18,785 bases of DNA from SIG710 sp045587665 (GCA_045587665.1 JAZNCT010000089.1:1-18785), one strand, 5' to 3'; numbered from the stretch's first letter, positions 1 through 7,986 are shown. Notes: generated by a model from the sequence alone, not told the origin. Numbers and translations are program-made.

Positions 1-11
1 TTTGTTTGTGG

Positions 12-96
12 TATAATGTTTCATGAAGTGATTGAGTCCTTTCTGTTGATGTGAGTTAGGGGTAATTCTATTTTAACAGAACTCAATCACTTTTTC
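12..96 (+). ncRNA. Possible small hairpin RNA, or terminator of an upstream gene
   Basis: A TATAAT hexamer lies at 12-17; its -35 would fall outside the window. About 9 nt later a long inverted repeat begins. Bases 26-36 (AAGTGATTGAG) pair perfectly with 82-92, and after a 4-nt bulge 41-47 (TTCTGTT) pair with 75-81, leaving a loop of about 27 nt. A T-run (91-95) follows the stem directly. A promoter, one hairpin and a T-tract make a compact transcript of about 70 nt. The same hairpin could instead terminate a gene to the left. No homology to a named RNA family is recognised. Confidence 0.35.
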
Positions 97-170
97 TATA
101 CTTTTTTTACTTTTGGTCTCACATCTATTGTAACACTACATAAACGATAATTATTGTTTTCAGATATCTC

Positions 171-199
171 TTGCGAAAAATGCAAATGTGTGGTAAAAT
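171..199 (+). promoter_or_regulatory. Promoter for the radical SAM / DUF2344 pair
   Basis: TTGCGA (171-176), a 17-bp spacer and TAAAAT (194-199) form a sigma-A-type promoter. The start codon at 233 lies about 25 nt after the expected transcription start, with AAAGGA (219-224) as ribosome binding site. Confidence 0.6.
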
Positions 200-232
200 A
201 GATGAAGATTATAAACCGAAAGGATTTTTGAT

Positions 233-2098
233 ATGAAGGAAAACTACAGAGAGCGGCTGGACAATATATTGCGAACCGTTCAAAAGCCGGGCAGATACTG
301 CGGCGGCGAATACGGACAGGTGCTAAAGGACAAGGAGACTGTTAAGGCCCGTTTTGCCTTTTGCTTTCCGGATACATACGAAATAGGAATGTCAAATCTT
401 GGAATAAGGATACTCTATGGCGTTCTCAATAAAGAGGAGGATATCTGGTGCGAGAGAGCCTATGCGCCGTGGACAGACATGGAGGAGCTGATGATAAAAT
501 ATGATGTTCCTCTCACAGCCCAGGAAAGCGGAGATCCACTTTCAGAATTTGATATCATTGGCTTTACTCTTCAATATGAAATGTGCTATACCAATGTTCT
601 TAACATGATAAAGCTTTCAGGGCTTCCGCTATATGCAAGGGACAGAGATGGGGATATGCCGATAATAATCGGTGGCGGCCCCTGCTCATATAACCCCGAG
701 CCGATCGCAGACTTTTTCGATTGCTTCAGCATAGGTGAGGGCGAAGAGGCTCTTGTTGAATTTACAAAGCTCTATATTGAAATGAGGGGGAACGGTACAT
801 ACAACCGACGTGATTTTTTGCACAGAGCCGCAAAGGAGATAGGCGGTATCTATGTTCCTTCGTTCTATGATGTCACATATAACGGGGACGGAACGATAAA
901 AGCATATACTCCCATATTTGACGATATCCCTAAACGCATAACAAAGCGCATTATGAAGGATATGAATAAAGCGTATTTTCCGGATAAGGTGGTTATGCCT
1001 TATATCGAGACGGTTCAGGACAGGATCATGCTGGAGGTCTACCGAGGCTGTATCAGGGGCTGCCGCTTCTGCCAGGCGGGGATAATCTATCGCCCTGTCA
1101 GAGAAAAAACACCGGATGTGCTCTGCAGACAGGCAAAATGTCTCTATGAAAACACCGGATATGATGAAATTTCGCTTTCGTCGCTTTCTATAAGTGACTA
1201 TACCGAGATAGAGGAGCTGACAACAAGGCTTCTCGAATGGACGGATAAGAACAAGGTGAGCCTTTCGCTTCCTTCTCTCCGTGTTGACAGCTTTACAAAG
1301 GAGCTTATGGATAAGATAGCAACCGTCAGATCAAGTTCGCTTACCTTTGCTCCCGAGGCGGGTACTCAGAGACTGCGCGATGTTATCAACAAGAATGTTT
1401 TTGAAGAGGATCTGATGCGCGCGGTAAACGTAGCCTTTGACGCAGGAAAAACTCAGGTCAAGCTTTATTTTATGAACGGACTGCCAACAGAGCAGAGCGA
1501 GGATCTTGAGGGAATAGCAAAGCTTGCAACAAGGGTGGTTGACGAATATTATCACAATCCAAACCATAAAAAGGGCAAGTCGCCTCAGGTGACCATAAGC
1601 GTTGCCTGCTTTGTGCCAAAGCCCTTTACCGCCTTTCAGTGGGAGCCTCAGGACAGTGTTGAAATGCTAAGTGAAAAGCTGGACTATATAGGTCAGTGCG
1701 TTACAGACCGAAAGGTGCGCTATACACATCATGAGCCTCATACTTCACATATCGAGGCAGTGCTTGCGAGAGGAGACAGAAGGCTTGGAAGGGCTCTTGA
1801 GATCGCCTGCGATGAGGGCTTTCATTTTGATGCGTGGGACGAGCATTTTGACTATGAAAAATGGCTTTCTGTTATAGAAAAAGCAGGACTTGATGCAGCA
1901 TTTTATGCAAATCGACGCCGTGAATATGATGAGATCCTGCCCTGGGATATAATAGACTGCGGTGTTAGCAAAGAATTTCTTATCAGAGAGCATAAAAATG
2001 CTCTTGCGGGAAAGACAACTCCCTCCTGCCGCGAAAAATGCAGCGGATGCGGAGCAAACAAGCTGGGAGGTGAAAGATCATGCTGCCCCGAGAAATGA
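233..2098 (+). CDS. B12-binding-like radical SAM protein (TIGR03960 family)
   Basis: A 621-aa protein of the family that pairs a cobalamin-binding-like N-terminal region with a radical SAM core; its substrate is not established. The N-terminal region (about residues 38-230) has an alpha/beta pattern including FCFPDTYEIGMSNLG and a glycine-rich IIIGGGPCSYNPEP stretch. The radical SAM cluster motif is C273-xxx-C277-xx-C280, within RGCIRGCRFCQAG. It should bind a [4Fe-4S] cluster that cleaves S-adenosylmethionine. A second cysteine-rich tail (CREKCSGCGANK, then CC near the C-terminus) may bind a further cluster. The stop overlaps the start of the next gene, so the two are translationally coupled. 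In many Firmicutes this pair precedes RNase G and ribosomal protein L21 genes, but here it ends at a terminator. Family assignment is secure; function is not. Confidence 0.9.
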   Translation: MKENYRERLDNILRTVQKPGRYCGGEYGQVLKDKETVKARFAFCFPDTYEIGMSNLGIRILYGVLNKEEDIWCERAYAPWTDMEELMIKYDVPLTAQESGDPLSEFDIIGFTLQYEMCYTNVLNMIKLSGLPLYARDRDGDMPIIIGGGPCSYNPEPIADFFDCFSIGEGEEALVEFTKLYIEMRGNGTYNRRDFLHRAAKEIGGIYVPSFYDVTYNGDGTIKAYTPIFDDIPKRITKRIMKDMNKAYFPDKVVMPYIETVQDRIMLEVYRGCIRGCRFCQAGIIYRPVREKTPDVLCRQAKCLYENTGYDEISLSSLSISDYTEIEELTTRLLEWTDKNKVSLSLPSLRVDSFTKELMDKIATVRSSSLTFAPEAGTQRLRDVINKNVFEEDLMRAVNVAFDAGKTQVKLYFMNGLPTEQSEDLEGIAKLATRVVDEYYHNPNHKKGKSPQVTISVACFVPKPFTAFQWEPQDSVEMLSEKLDYIGQCVTDRKVRYTHHEPHTSHIEAVLARGDRRLGRALEIACDEGFHFDAWDEHFDYEKWLSVIEKAGLDAAFYANRRREYDEILPWDIIDCGVSKEFLIREHKNALAGKTTPSCREKCSGCGANKLGGERSCCPEK

Positions 2099-2793
2099 TT
2101 TCGGATGCAAATCCACAGCCGATAAGAATAAAATTCCGCAAGGTGGGTATGCTGCGCTATATATCTCATCTTGACCTTCAAAGGACTTTTGCAAAGGTCC
2201 TTGTGCGTTCGGGTATACCGGCGTGGTATACTCAGGGCTTCAATCCTCACGCGAAAATGGTATTTGCACTGCCGCTTTCTATCGGAACGCAAAGCGAATG
2301 TGAATATCTTGACATAAGGCTTAGAGAGCATATGACCTGTGCTGAGATCAAATATCGCTTAAATCAGGTGCTCACAGAAGAGCTTTCTGTTATCGACGTT
2401 TATGAGCCGGGTGACAAATTTTCGGATATCGGCTATGCCCGTTATGATATAAGCATCATAACCGAGGGCGCCGGAGAGGAGCTTTGTCAAAAGGCAAGAG
2501 AGCTTTTTTCAAAAAAGCCCTTGATGATGCTGAAAAGAACAAAATCGGGTGAAAAGGAGATTGATATATCGGAGCTGATAAAGACAATTGATATTAGCTA
2601 TCTCGAAGAAAGCGGGAATATAAGCATTTCTGCTGTTCTCTCAGCTGTTGCCGAGAGCTATCTTTCTCCCGAAATGCTCATAACGGCGATGAAGGATTCG
2701 CTGGGTATACTTTCTACAGACATAATGAAAGAAAGATACAGCATCTTCCGCACCCAGGTATATCTTTCGGACGGAGAAACGGTGTTTAAATAA
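2080..2793 (+). CDS. DUF2344 / TIGR03936 radical SAM-associated protein
   Basis: A 237-aa protein of the DUF2344 family, which almost always accompanies the radical SAM protein encoded upstream (in some genomes the two are fused). The hallmark N-terminus is PIRIKFRKVGMLRYISHLDL followed by GFNPHAKMVFALPLSIG. Function is unknown; a role with the radical SAM partner, possibly in RNA or ribosome-linked modification, is inference. The start chosen is ATG 2080, with GGGAGG at 2065-2070 nine nt upstream, overlapping the preceding frame by 19 nt. ATG 2095, which forms an ATGA overlap with the upstream stop, is an alternative. A strong terminator follows immediately. Confidence 0.88.
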   Translation: MLPREMISDANPQPIRIKFRKVGMLRYISHLDLQRTFAKVLVRSGIPAWYTQGFNPHAKMVFALPLSIGTQSECEYLDIRLREHMTCAEIKYRLNQVLTEELSVIDVYEPGDKFSDIGYARYDISIITEGAGEELCQKARELFSKKPLMMLKRTKSGEKEIDISELIKTIDISYLEESGNISISAVLSAVAESYLSPEMLITAMKDSLGILSTDIMKERYSIFRTQVYLSDGETVFK

Positions 2794-2826
2794 AAAAGTG
2801 CTTGCCTTCAGGCAAGCACTTTTTTA
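2792..2826. terminator. Bidirectional rho-independent terminator
   Basis: GTGCTTGCC (2798-2806), a TTCA loop and GGCAAGCAC (2811-2819), flanked by A6 on the left and a T-run on the right. It lies between convergent genes ending at 2793 (+) and 2828 (-) and works in both directions. Confidence 0.92.
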
Positions 2827-2827
2827 T

Positions 2828-3586
2828 TTAAATTTCAATATCTGCGGCAATGGCATAGTGATCTGAATAATAAACTCCGTCTACCGGTTTGTCTTCGATT
2901 ATGTGCACATTTTCATATGAATCAAAATCGGTGAAGATATAGTCTATCTTTGAGGGAGTGGTTCTTCTGCCATAATCATGAAATGTACCGCCAAGAGAAG
3001 CGGTTATGTCATTTATGCTGCGAACACTGCATTTTGTGATGAGCTCGATAGAACCGTCATCGGGCAGTGCATTAAAATCTCCGGTTAGTATGAATTTATA
3101 AGGCTGTGCAAGCAGTCTTCTCAGGGTCTGAGCCGCCCCCAACTTTCTTGCATCCTTGCCGATATGGTCAAGATGAACATTTGCAAAAACAAAGGCTTCA
3201 GAGCCGTCCCTTGGCACCAAAAGTGCAGTTTGCAAAACTCTGGGGTAGATGCTTTGATCACCCCCGTATGTAGAGTTTGGTACTTCCGGTTCAAGAGACA
3301 GCCATTCTGTATTAAAGCTGACCACATCAAACAGGTCTCGCTTAAACGCCATGGTAACGCCCTCGTTCTTAAAGCCCTCGGTGCGTCCGCAACCCAGCAC
3401 TGTGTAGTTAGGCAGATTTTCGTTGAGCCATTTTCTCGCCATTTCTTTTGTTTCTTGGAAGCCGATAATGTCAGGAGAAGCCGAAACTAAAAGATCTTTT
3501 ATTCTACCAAAGCGGTTTGGCTGATAATTTATTCCGTCTGAGGGAGTATCGAATCTGATATTGAATGTTAAGATTTTTAATTTCAT
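2828..3586 (-). CDS. Endonuclease/exonuclease/phosphatase (EEP, DNase I-fold) family protein
   Basis: A 252-aa single-domain member of the EEP superfamily: metal-dependent phosphodiesterases acting on nucleic acids, phosphoinositides or other phosphoesters. The motifs appear in order: TFNIR (N9), GFQET (E45, metal ligand), NVHLDH (N136, H138), TGDFNALP (D170, N172), KIDYIF (D215) and YSDHYAI (D242, H243, catalytic His). No signal peptide is visible, so it is probably cytosolic. The start ATG at 3586 has AAGGAA (3591-3596) 6 nt upstream. It lies only about 10 nt after the end of the SGNH remnant and no promoter is seen between, so it is probably co-transcribed with the GH26 gene. The substrate cannot be told from sequence. 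Confidence 0.85.
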   Translation of the reverse strand: MKLKILTFNIRFDTPSDGINYQPNRFGRIKDLLVSASPDIIGFQETKEMARKWLNENLPNYTVLGCGRTEGFKNEGVTMAFKRDLFDVVSFNTEWLSLEPEVPNSTYGGDQSIYPRVLQTALLVPRDGSEAFVFANVHLDHIGKDARKLGAAQTLRRLLAQPYKFILTGDFNALPDDGSIELITKCSVRSINDITASLGGTFHDYGRRTTPSKIDYIFTDFDSYENVHIIEDKPVDGVYYSDHYAIAADIEI

Positions 3587-3596
3587 TTAGATTTCC

Positions 3597-3809
3597 TTAT
3601 AAGTAATTTTTAAGCGCTGATATAAGAGCTTTTGAATAGAAATCAAAGCCGGTATCGTTTGGATGAACCTTGAAATCCGAATAGTAATCCGAGCTTTCGG
3701 GTACAAATTTTTCGCCCGATATACCTATAACATTATGATATTTTTCGCCCATACTCATGATAAATTCTCTCACACTGTCAAGAGTTTTGCAGGACGTTTC
3801 TATGTCTCC
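3597..3809 (-). pseudogene. C-terminal remnant of an SGNH/GDSL-type hydrolase
   Basis: Reading the minus strand directly past the TAA stop of the GH26 gene (3810-3812), the same frame stays open for 70 more codons to a TAA at 3597-3599. Its product has the tail of an SGNH esterase/acetylhydrolase: a helix (LDSVREFIMSMGEKY), a buried strand (NVIGISGEKFVP), then YYSDFKVHPNDTGFDFYSKAL. The last segment carries the block-V D-xx-H pair (Asp and catalytic His) and the following amphipathic helix. The nucleophile block GDS and the Gly and Asn blocks are absent, so this is a 70-codon leftover without enzyme activity. It has no start codon with a ribosome binding site. A deletion that joined the remains of a separate or fused SGNH gene to the GH26 gene is the simplest explanation (inference). 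Confidence 0.75.
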
Positions 3810-5738
3810 TTAACTATAAAGAATAGCCGAAACGTCTTCAAGAGTAAGAATCATTTCGTCTTCTGCAAATATGTGACCGTCTCCAAGTCTTGTTACAGAG
3901 CCGGTGCCGTTTGAGCAAAGAATATATGCAAAGCTGTGTCCAAGTGATCTGAGCGCATAGAGCTCATCCAGCAGATCTGCTGCGCTGAACACCGCCTGTT
4001 GCTCTTCCTTTGAGCTTGCTGCAATAGAGCTTCCGCTTTTTATATCAAATTCGCATATCGCACCTATCTTGCCGCTTTTCTCTGTGACTGCTTTATACGA
4101 GGAAGATAGGCTGTTAATTGCTTTTTTTTCATATGCATCAAAGCTGCAGCCAACCATGTCGGTATATTCATCACCGGGATAGGCATACATTGCGTCAAGA
4201 CTGCCGTCTGCGACAGAGGGGCTGTATACCCAGATAAGGTTGTCGATGCCACAAGACTCAAAATATTCATAGATATATATCCAGAGACGCTTTAAATATT
4301 CTGCAGGAATTGTTTTTTCGTCCTGAATAGCACTAAACCAAAAAGAATCAGTGTTGCTTTCGTTAAGCGGACGCCAGACAACGGGAACACCGTTTTCGCA
4401 AAGGGCTTTAAGAAAAACGGCGTCTGCTTCAAGCTCTTTTGTAAACTTTTTGTTCAGTTCACTGCCGCTGTTTAGCAACTCTTCCCATTTTTCTTCGGCT
4501 CCGAGAATACCATAGCATTTTCCGTCAAGAGTCCAGTTTCCGGTGGGGTTCTCAAAATGGGAGGTAGCGGTGATTATTCCGCCCTTTTTGGCATAGTCAA
4601 CAAGCTCACATACAGCACGGCTGAAATCCGCGTCAGAGATCGAATCCAGCTGAAGACCGTAGCAGGCAAGATCAATGCCTATGATAGCAGGGTATTTTCC
4701 GCATGCTTCAAAATATTTTTCAATAGAATAGCTTGGCATCGAACGGGCGCCTGCTATATTTTCTCCGGCTATGATCAGATCAGGGTCAGCATATACATTC
4801 TCAAGGAGAAACATAAGCTTTTCTTTTGTGTAGATGCTTTTGTCGCTTCTTCTGAGCGTTATGTTATCGTGCCATTTTATATCTATGGCAGTAGTACCTT
4901 TGTTTTTTGCAAGCTCCTCAAAATAGCTTTTTTTGAAATATTCTATTGCTTGCTCAAATGTACTGTAGCTTCCAAAAACATAGAGATTGCCGTCGTTTTC
5001 GAGCCTTACGCCGTATTCAGCGGCTATAACACCGGTGCGTTCAAAAATTATGTAATTTGAATATTCATCTATTGCATCTGCTATCTCTATCTTTACGCCA
5101 AGGGTCTGCTCTGAGAGCGCTGTTTGGATCGAAGAAAGATCTGTTTCGGGATCGGCAGAAAACAGCTTGAATTCAGAGATAGGCTTGCCTTCGATCGTTA
5201 CAGAAGAAACGGTGTATGAGATTTTATGTGCATATTCGGTTTCGGGATAATAAACAGCCGCACTGTATATGTCAAGATAATGCTCAATGAAATAGTCAAC
5301 GGCTTTCTCAGTGGCCTCACCGCTGCCGCCGGCTATAACAAGCTTTGATCCGATCTTTTTGATAACATAATCGTTATATCCAAGACCGTTCATTGCCGAA
5401 ATCGATTCCTCTCTGTTTGTTTTTCCGATGAGGATCTCCTTTTCTTTTTCAGTCTGCTCCTTACCTAACCAGTCGGTTGAGATCGGAAGAGAAAGATCAA
5501 CACTTTTTTCAAGAGCGTTCTTCAGGGCAACAAGGGCGTTTGTTTCTTCTGAAGAGCAGAGGTCTCCTCTGACGAGGGTATATTCTGCGACGTCTGAAAG
5601 AAGTAACATTCCGTCCTTTTCGCCCCCTTCAAAGCCGTATTTGCCTTTGTCACCGGAGTCAGGGGAACAGGACACTGCAAAAAGCATAAGGACAGCGGCA
5701 AGAAAGCATAGTATGTATCTGAATGTATTTTTAGGCAT
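3810..5738 (-). CDS. GH26-type (beta-mannanase-like) surface lipoprotein
   Basis: A 642-aa lipoprotein. The signal peptide (residues 1-23) ends in a lipobox with C24 as lipidated Cys, followed by a short polar linker. Residues about 45-160 and 185-275 look like two diverged copies of a small alpha/beta module (strand, helix, EILIG or NYIIF strand, Y-V-F/V-I-A-G strand, then a helix with A-x-x-Y-F), as found at the N-terminus of some glycosidases. The C-terminal 330 residues fit a GH26 (beta/alpha)8 barrel: IIGIDLACYG, TATSHFENPTGNW (H394), VVWRPLNESN with E460 as likely acid/base, LIWVYSP, and KIGAICEFD with E563 as likely nucleophile. It probably acts on beta-mannan or a related plant or yeast glycan at the cell surface. 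The start has GGAGG (5744-5748) just upstream. Its stop is followed in frame by the SGNH remnant. Confidence 0.82.
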   Translation of the reverse strand: MPKNTFRYILCFLAAVLMLFAVSCSPDSGDKGKYGFEGGEKDGMLLLSDVAEYTLVRGDLCSSEETNALVALKNALEKSVDLSLPISTDWLGKEQTEKEKEILIGKTNREESISAMNGLGYNDYVIKKIGSKLVIAGGSGEATEKAVDYFIEHYLDIYSAAVYYPETEYAHKISYTVSSVTIEGKPISEFKLFSADPETDLSSIQTALSEQTLGVKIEIADAIDEYSNYIIFERTGVIAAEYGVRLENDGNLYVFGSYSTFEQAIEYFKKSYFEELAKNKGTTAIDIKWHDNITLRRSDKSIYTKEKLMFLLENVYADPDLIIAGENIAGARSMPSYSIEKYFEACGKYPAIIGIDLACYGLQLDSISDADFSRAVCELVDYAKKGGIITATSHFENPTGNWTLDGKCYGILGAEEKWEELLNSGSELNKKFTKELEADAVFLKALCENGVPVVWRPLNESNTDSFWFSAIQDEKTIPAEYLKRLWIYIYEYFESCGIDNLIWVYSPSVADGSLDAMYAYPGDEYTDMVGCSFDAYEKKAINSLSSSYKAVTEKSGKIGAICEFDIKSGSSIAASSKEEQQAVFSAADLLDELYALRSLGHSFAYILCSNGTGSVTRLGDGHIFAEDEMILTLEDVSAILYS

Positions 5739-5771
5739 AATAACCTCCGGGCATTATTTTTTAAACACTTT

Positions 5772-5800
5772 ATTCTACCATACCCATTGATTTTTTGCAA
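5772..5800 (-). promoter_or_regulatory. Promoter of the GH26 gene
   Basis: On the minus strand TTGCAA (5795-5800), a 17-bp spacer and TAGAAT (5772-5777) precede the GH26 start by about 34 nt. The rest of the gap up to the mgsA stop (5801-5967) is AT-rich with no credible gene and no clear terminator. Confidence 0.6.
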
Positions 5801-5967
5801 TAGTTTTTCTTTTTTTGAATGGAAAAACAAAGAGGTTAAAAAAGGGGAAGGTCTCAGATTTTGGATATTTTGCGTAGATGTTAAAATGTGTTGAATACAA
5901 AAAGGTGTAAGAGCCCCTATTCTTTGCAATTTAGGCTGAGGTTAAATATATTTTTCCATTCCCTGCC

Positions 5968-6348
5968 TTACTGAAAATATATTTTGTTCTTCATTGCTTC
6001 AAGCATAATGGTGGCACTGGTTGCGTTTGTGGCAAGAGGAATACTTTGAACATCGCCAAGACGAAGAAGAGCCGAAACATCAGGCTCGTGAGGCTGAGCT
6101 GTAAGCGGATCACGCAGGAAGATGATAAGGTCGATATCTCCGTTTGCCAGCATTGCGCCTATCTGCTGGTCTCCGCCAAGGGGGCCGCTCTTCATTCGGT
6201 GTATGGAAAGACCTGTTTCACCCATAATGAGGGTTCCGGTGGTTCCTGTGGCATAGAGCTCGTGCAGGCCGAGGACATCTCTGTATTTTTTTGCCAGTTC
6301 AATTATTTCATTTTTTTTCTTGTCGTGAGCTATAAGTGCGATTTTCAT
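5968..6348 (-). CDS. mgsA: Methylglyoxal synthase
   Basis: A 126-aa cytosolic enzyme that converts dihydroxyacetone phosphate to methylglyoxal and phosphate, bypassing lower glycolysis when phosphate is scarce. Family motifs are complete: IALIAHDKKK with H8, the phosphate loop ATGTTG (33-38), SGPLGGDQQIGA with the catalytic base D60 (equivalent to E. coli D71), and FLRDPLTAQPHEPDV with D80, H87 and D90. The length is that of a compact Gram-positive form. The start ATG 6348 has GGAGG (6355-6359) 6 nt upstream. It has its own promoter and is divergent from coaX. Confidence 0.96.
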   Translation of the reverse strand: MKIALIAHDKKKNEIIELAKKYRDVLGLHELYATGTTGTLIMGETGLSIHRMKSGPLGGDQQIGAMLANGDIDLIIFLRDPLTAQPHEPDVSALLRLGDVQSIPLATNATSATIMLEAMKNKIYFQ

Positions 6349-6378
6349 AAGCTTCCTCCGTTTTTGGGAATTTACCTT

Positions 6379-6407
6379 ATTTTACCCTATTGTTTTGGTT
6401 TTTTCAA
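6379..6407 (-). promoter_or_regulatory. Promoter of mgsA
   Basis: On the minus strand TTGAAA (6402-6407), a 17-bp spacer and TAAAAT (6379-6384), about 30 nt before the mgsA start codon. Confidence 0.65.
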
Positions 6408-6456
6408 GTACCTTTTAATGATTTTTATTAAAATTTACCGTGATTGAAATCAATGC

Positions 6457-6485
6457 TTGAAAAAATTCTAAAAATGTGATATACT
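6457..6485 (+). promoter_or_regulatory. Promoter of coaX
   Basis: TTGAAA (6457-6462), a 17-bp spacer and TATACT (6480-6485). Transcription would start near 6492, which rules out the upstream in-frame ATG at 6476 and leaves GTG 6521 as the start of coaX. Confidence 0.7.
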
Positions 6486-6520
6486 GTCAAAGGAAAAATT
6501 ATCCGAAGGGAGATGATCGT

Positions 6521-7285
6521 GTGATACTGACGATAGATATTGGCAACTCAAATATTATGCTTGGCGGTTTTGAAGGTGACGACCTGGCTTTTGTAGTTAG
6601 TGTTTCCACCGAAACCAACAAAACTGCAGACGAATATGCAAGCAAGTTGCGCGGTGTTATTGCGGTTCACAATATAGTAAGTGACAACATAAACGGTGCA
6701 ATCATCTCCTCGGTGGTGCCGCCGCTTAATTCGGTGATAAAAAAGGCTGTGCAGATCATATGGGGAATAGATTCGCTCACGGTTGGCCCGGGGATGAAGA
6801 CAGGCATCAACATTCATTGCGATACGCCCTCCTCGGTAGGTGCAGACCTTATCTGTGCGTGTGTAGCGGCACACAATATTTACAAAAGTCCCTCGCTTAT
6901 AGTTGATATGGGAACTGCTACCAAAATGATGGTTGTAAATGAAAAGGGTGCTTTTGTGGGAGTTTCTATCATGCCCGGAGTTTTGATGGGTCTGAATTCT
7001 CTGTCGGAAGATACGGCTCAGCTCCCAAAGGTAGAGCTTGAAGCCCCACGGATCGTTGTAGGTAAAAATACAACCGACAGTATGCGATCCGGTGTCATCT
7101 TTGGAAATGCGTCAATGATCGACGGTATGATAGATCGTATCAACGAAGAGGTGGGCATAGAGCTTCCTGTATATGCAACAGGCGGTGTTGCTCATATGAT
7201 CATACCTCACTGTAAGCATGATATAAAGATGGATGAGCACCTTGTTCTTAAAGGGCTTAACATCATCTATCACAAAAACAGATAA
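6521..7285 (+). CDS. coaX: Type III pantothenate kinase
   Basis: A 254-aa ASKHA-fold kinase catalysing the first step of coenzyme A synthesis (pantothenate to 4'-phosphopantothenate); type III enzymes are insensitive to CoA feedback and usually need a monovalent cation. Motifs: phosphate-binding DIGNSN (D6-N11), GPGMKTGI (89-95), VGADLI with the likely catalytic Asp D109, and IVDMGTATK (D129-T134). An in-frame ATG at 6476 would add 15 residues, but it lies before the expected transcript start. The GTG at 6521 has AAGGGAG (6506-6512) at correct spacing and gives the usual family N-terminus (MILTIDIGN). It is followed after 91 nt by an ECF S component, which supports pantothenate uptake coupled to phosphorylation. 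Confidence 0.95.
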   Translation: MILTIDIGNSNIMLGGFEGDDLAFVVSVSTETNKTADEYASKLRGVIAVHNIVSDNINGAIISSVVPPLNSVIKKAVQIIWGIDSLTVGPGMKTGINIHCDTPSSVGADLICACVAAHNIYKSPSLIVDMGTATKMMVVNEKGAFVGVSIMPGVLMGLNSLSEDTAQLPKVELEAPRIVVGKNTTDSMRSGVIFGNASMIDGMIDRINEEVGIELPVYATGGVAHMIIPHCKHDIKMDEHLVLKGLNIIYHKNR

Positions 7286-7337
7286 ATAACCGTTTGTATA
7301 TTGCTCTCTGAAGAGGGAGCTAAAATAAATTTTATGC

Positions 7338-7361
7338 GTTGTACCGCTAAAGGCGGACGAC
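7338..7361 (+). promoter_or_regulatory. Hairpin in front of the ECF S-component ribosome binding site
   Basis: GTTGT (7338-7342) and CCGC (7344-7347) pair with GCGG (7353-7356) and ACGAC (7357-7361) around a TAAAG loop, with one bulged A and one G-U pair. It ends 3 nt before AAGGAGG (7365-7371). It could protect the mRNA between coaX and the transporter gene or tune translation. No known riboswitch is recognised. Confidence 0.3.
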
Positions 7362-7376
7362 AGCAAGGAGGATTCT

Positions 7377-7979
7377 ATGGAAAAGACAAACAAAAGAGGC
7401 GTGAACACAAAACGGCTTGTGTTGCTTGCATTGCTTACGGCAATGGTAGCGGTACTTGCGTATTACGGCGGATTTATCAAAATTGGCGGGCTGGCGTCAA
7501 TTTCGCTGACACTGATCCCTGTAGTTGTTGGTGCGACCTTGTGCGGAGCACCTGCAGGTGCGTGGCTTGGCGGAGTTGCGGGCGTTATGTTTTTTGCAAC
7601 GCCGGATGCAGTATTCTGGTTTGGGCTCAGCGTGCCCGGAACTATCATCACCGTAATGGTAAAGGGCATTGTTTCGGGTCTGTGCGCAGGTCTTGCGTAT
7701 AAGATTCTTGAAAAAGTCAATCGTTATCTTGCGGTTTTCGTGAGTGCGATAGTATGCCCTGTGGTAAACACCGGAATATTTCTTATGGGATGTCTTGTGT
7801 TCTTTATGGATTCGGTCAGGGAATCTGCGGCAGCAGAAGGACTTTCTGTTGGAATGTACCTTATCGTATTCTTCGTAGGCTTGAATTTTGTTTTTGAGCT
7901 TATAACAAATATTGCCGTAAGCCCGGCGATAGTAAGAATACTTGACATAGCAAAAAAAGATAATAAGCAAACAAAATAA
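7377..7979 (+). CDS. ECF transporter S component, probably for pantothenate (PanT-like)
   Basis: A 200-aa integral membrane protein with about six hydrophobic segments (roughly 13-31, 38-54, 56-75, 80-105, 112-137, 155-185). The region SISLTLIPVVVGATLCGAPAG and the next GGVAGVMFF are characteristic of S components, the substrate-binding subunits that share an EcfA/A'/T energising module encoded elsewhere. Its place directly behind coaX points to pantothenate as substrate (inference from context; the sequence alone does not fix the vitamin). A lysine-rich tail follows the last helix. The start ATG 7377 has AAGGAGG at 7365-7371. It is probably co-transcribed with coaX and ends at a terminator. 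Confidence 0.85.
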   Translation: MEKTNKRGVNTKRLVLLALLTAMVAVLAYYGGFIKIGGLASISLTLIPVVVGATLCGAPAGAWLGGVAGVMFFATPDAVFWFGLSVPGTIITVMVKGIVSGLCAGLAYKILEKVNRYLAVFVSAIVCPVVNTGIFLMGCLVFFMDSVRESAAAEGLSVGMYLIVFFVGLNFVFELITNIAVSPAIVRILDIAKKDNKQTK

Positions 7980-7986
7980 AAACATA

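Noticed and set aside
3810..3812. Stop-codon readthrough joining GH26 and the SGNH tail
   Set aside because: The stop is a plain TAA with no sign of a recoding signal, and the SGNH part lacks its nucleophile block, so readthrough would not yield an active domain. Remnant is the better reading.
5739..5967. Possible gene between mgsA and the GH26 gene
   Set aside because: Only the GH26 promoter is seen. A 135-codon minus frame (5522-5929) mostly overlaps the GH26 N-terminus in another phase and has no ribosome binding site.
6476..6520. Longer coaX start at ATG 6476
   Set aside because: The promoter's -10 hexamer (6480-6485) lies inside this extension; GTG 6521 has the ribosome binding site and the family N-terminus.
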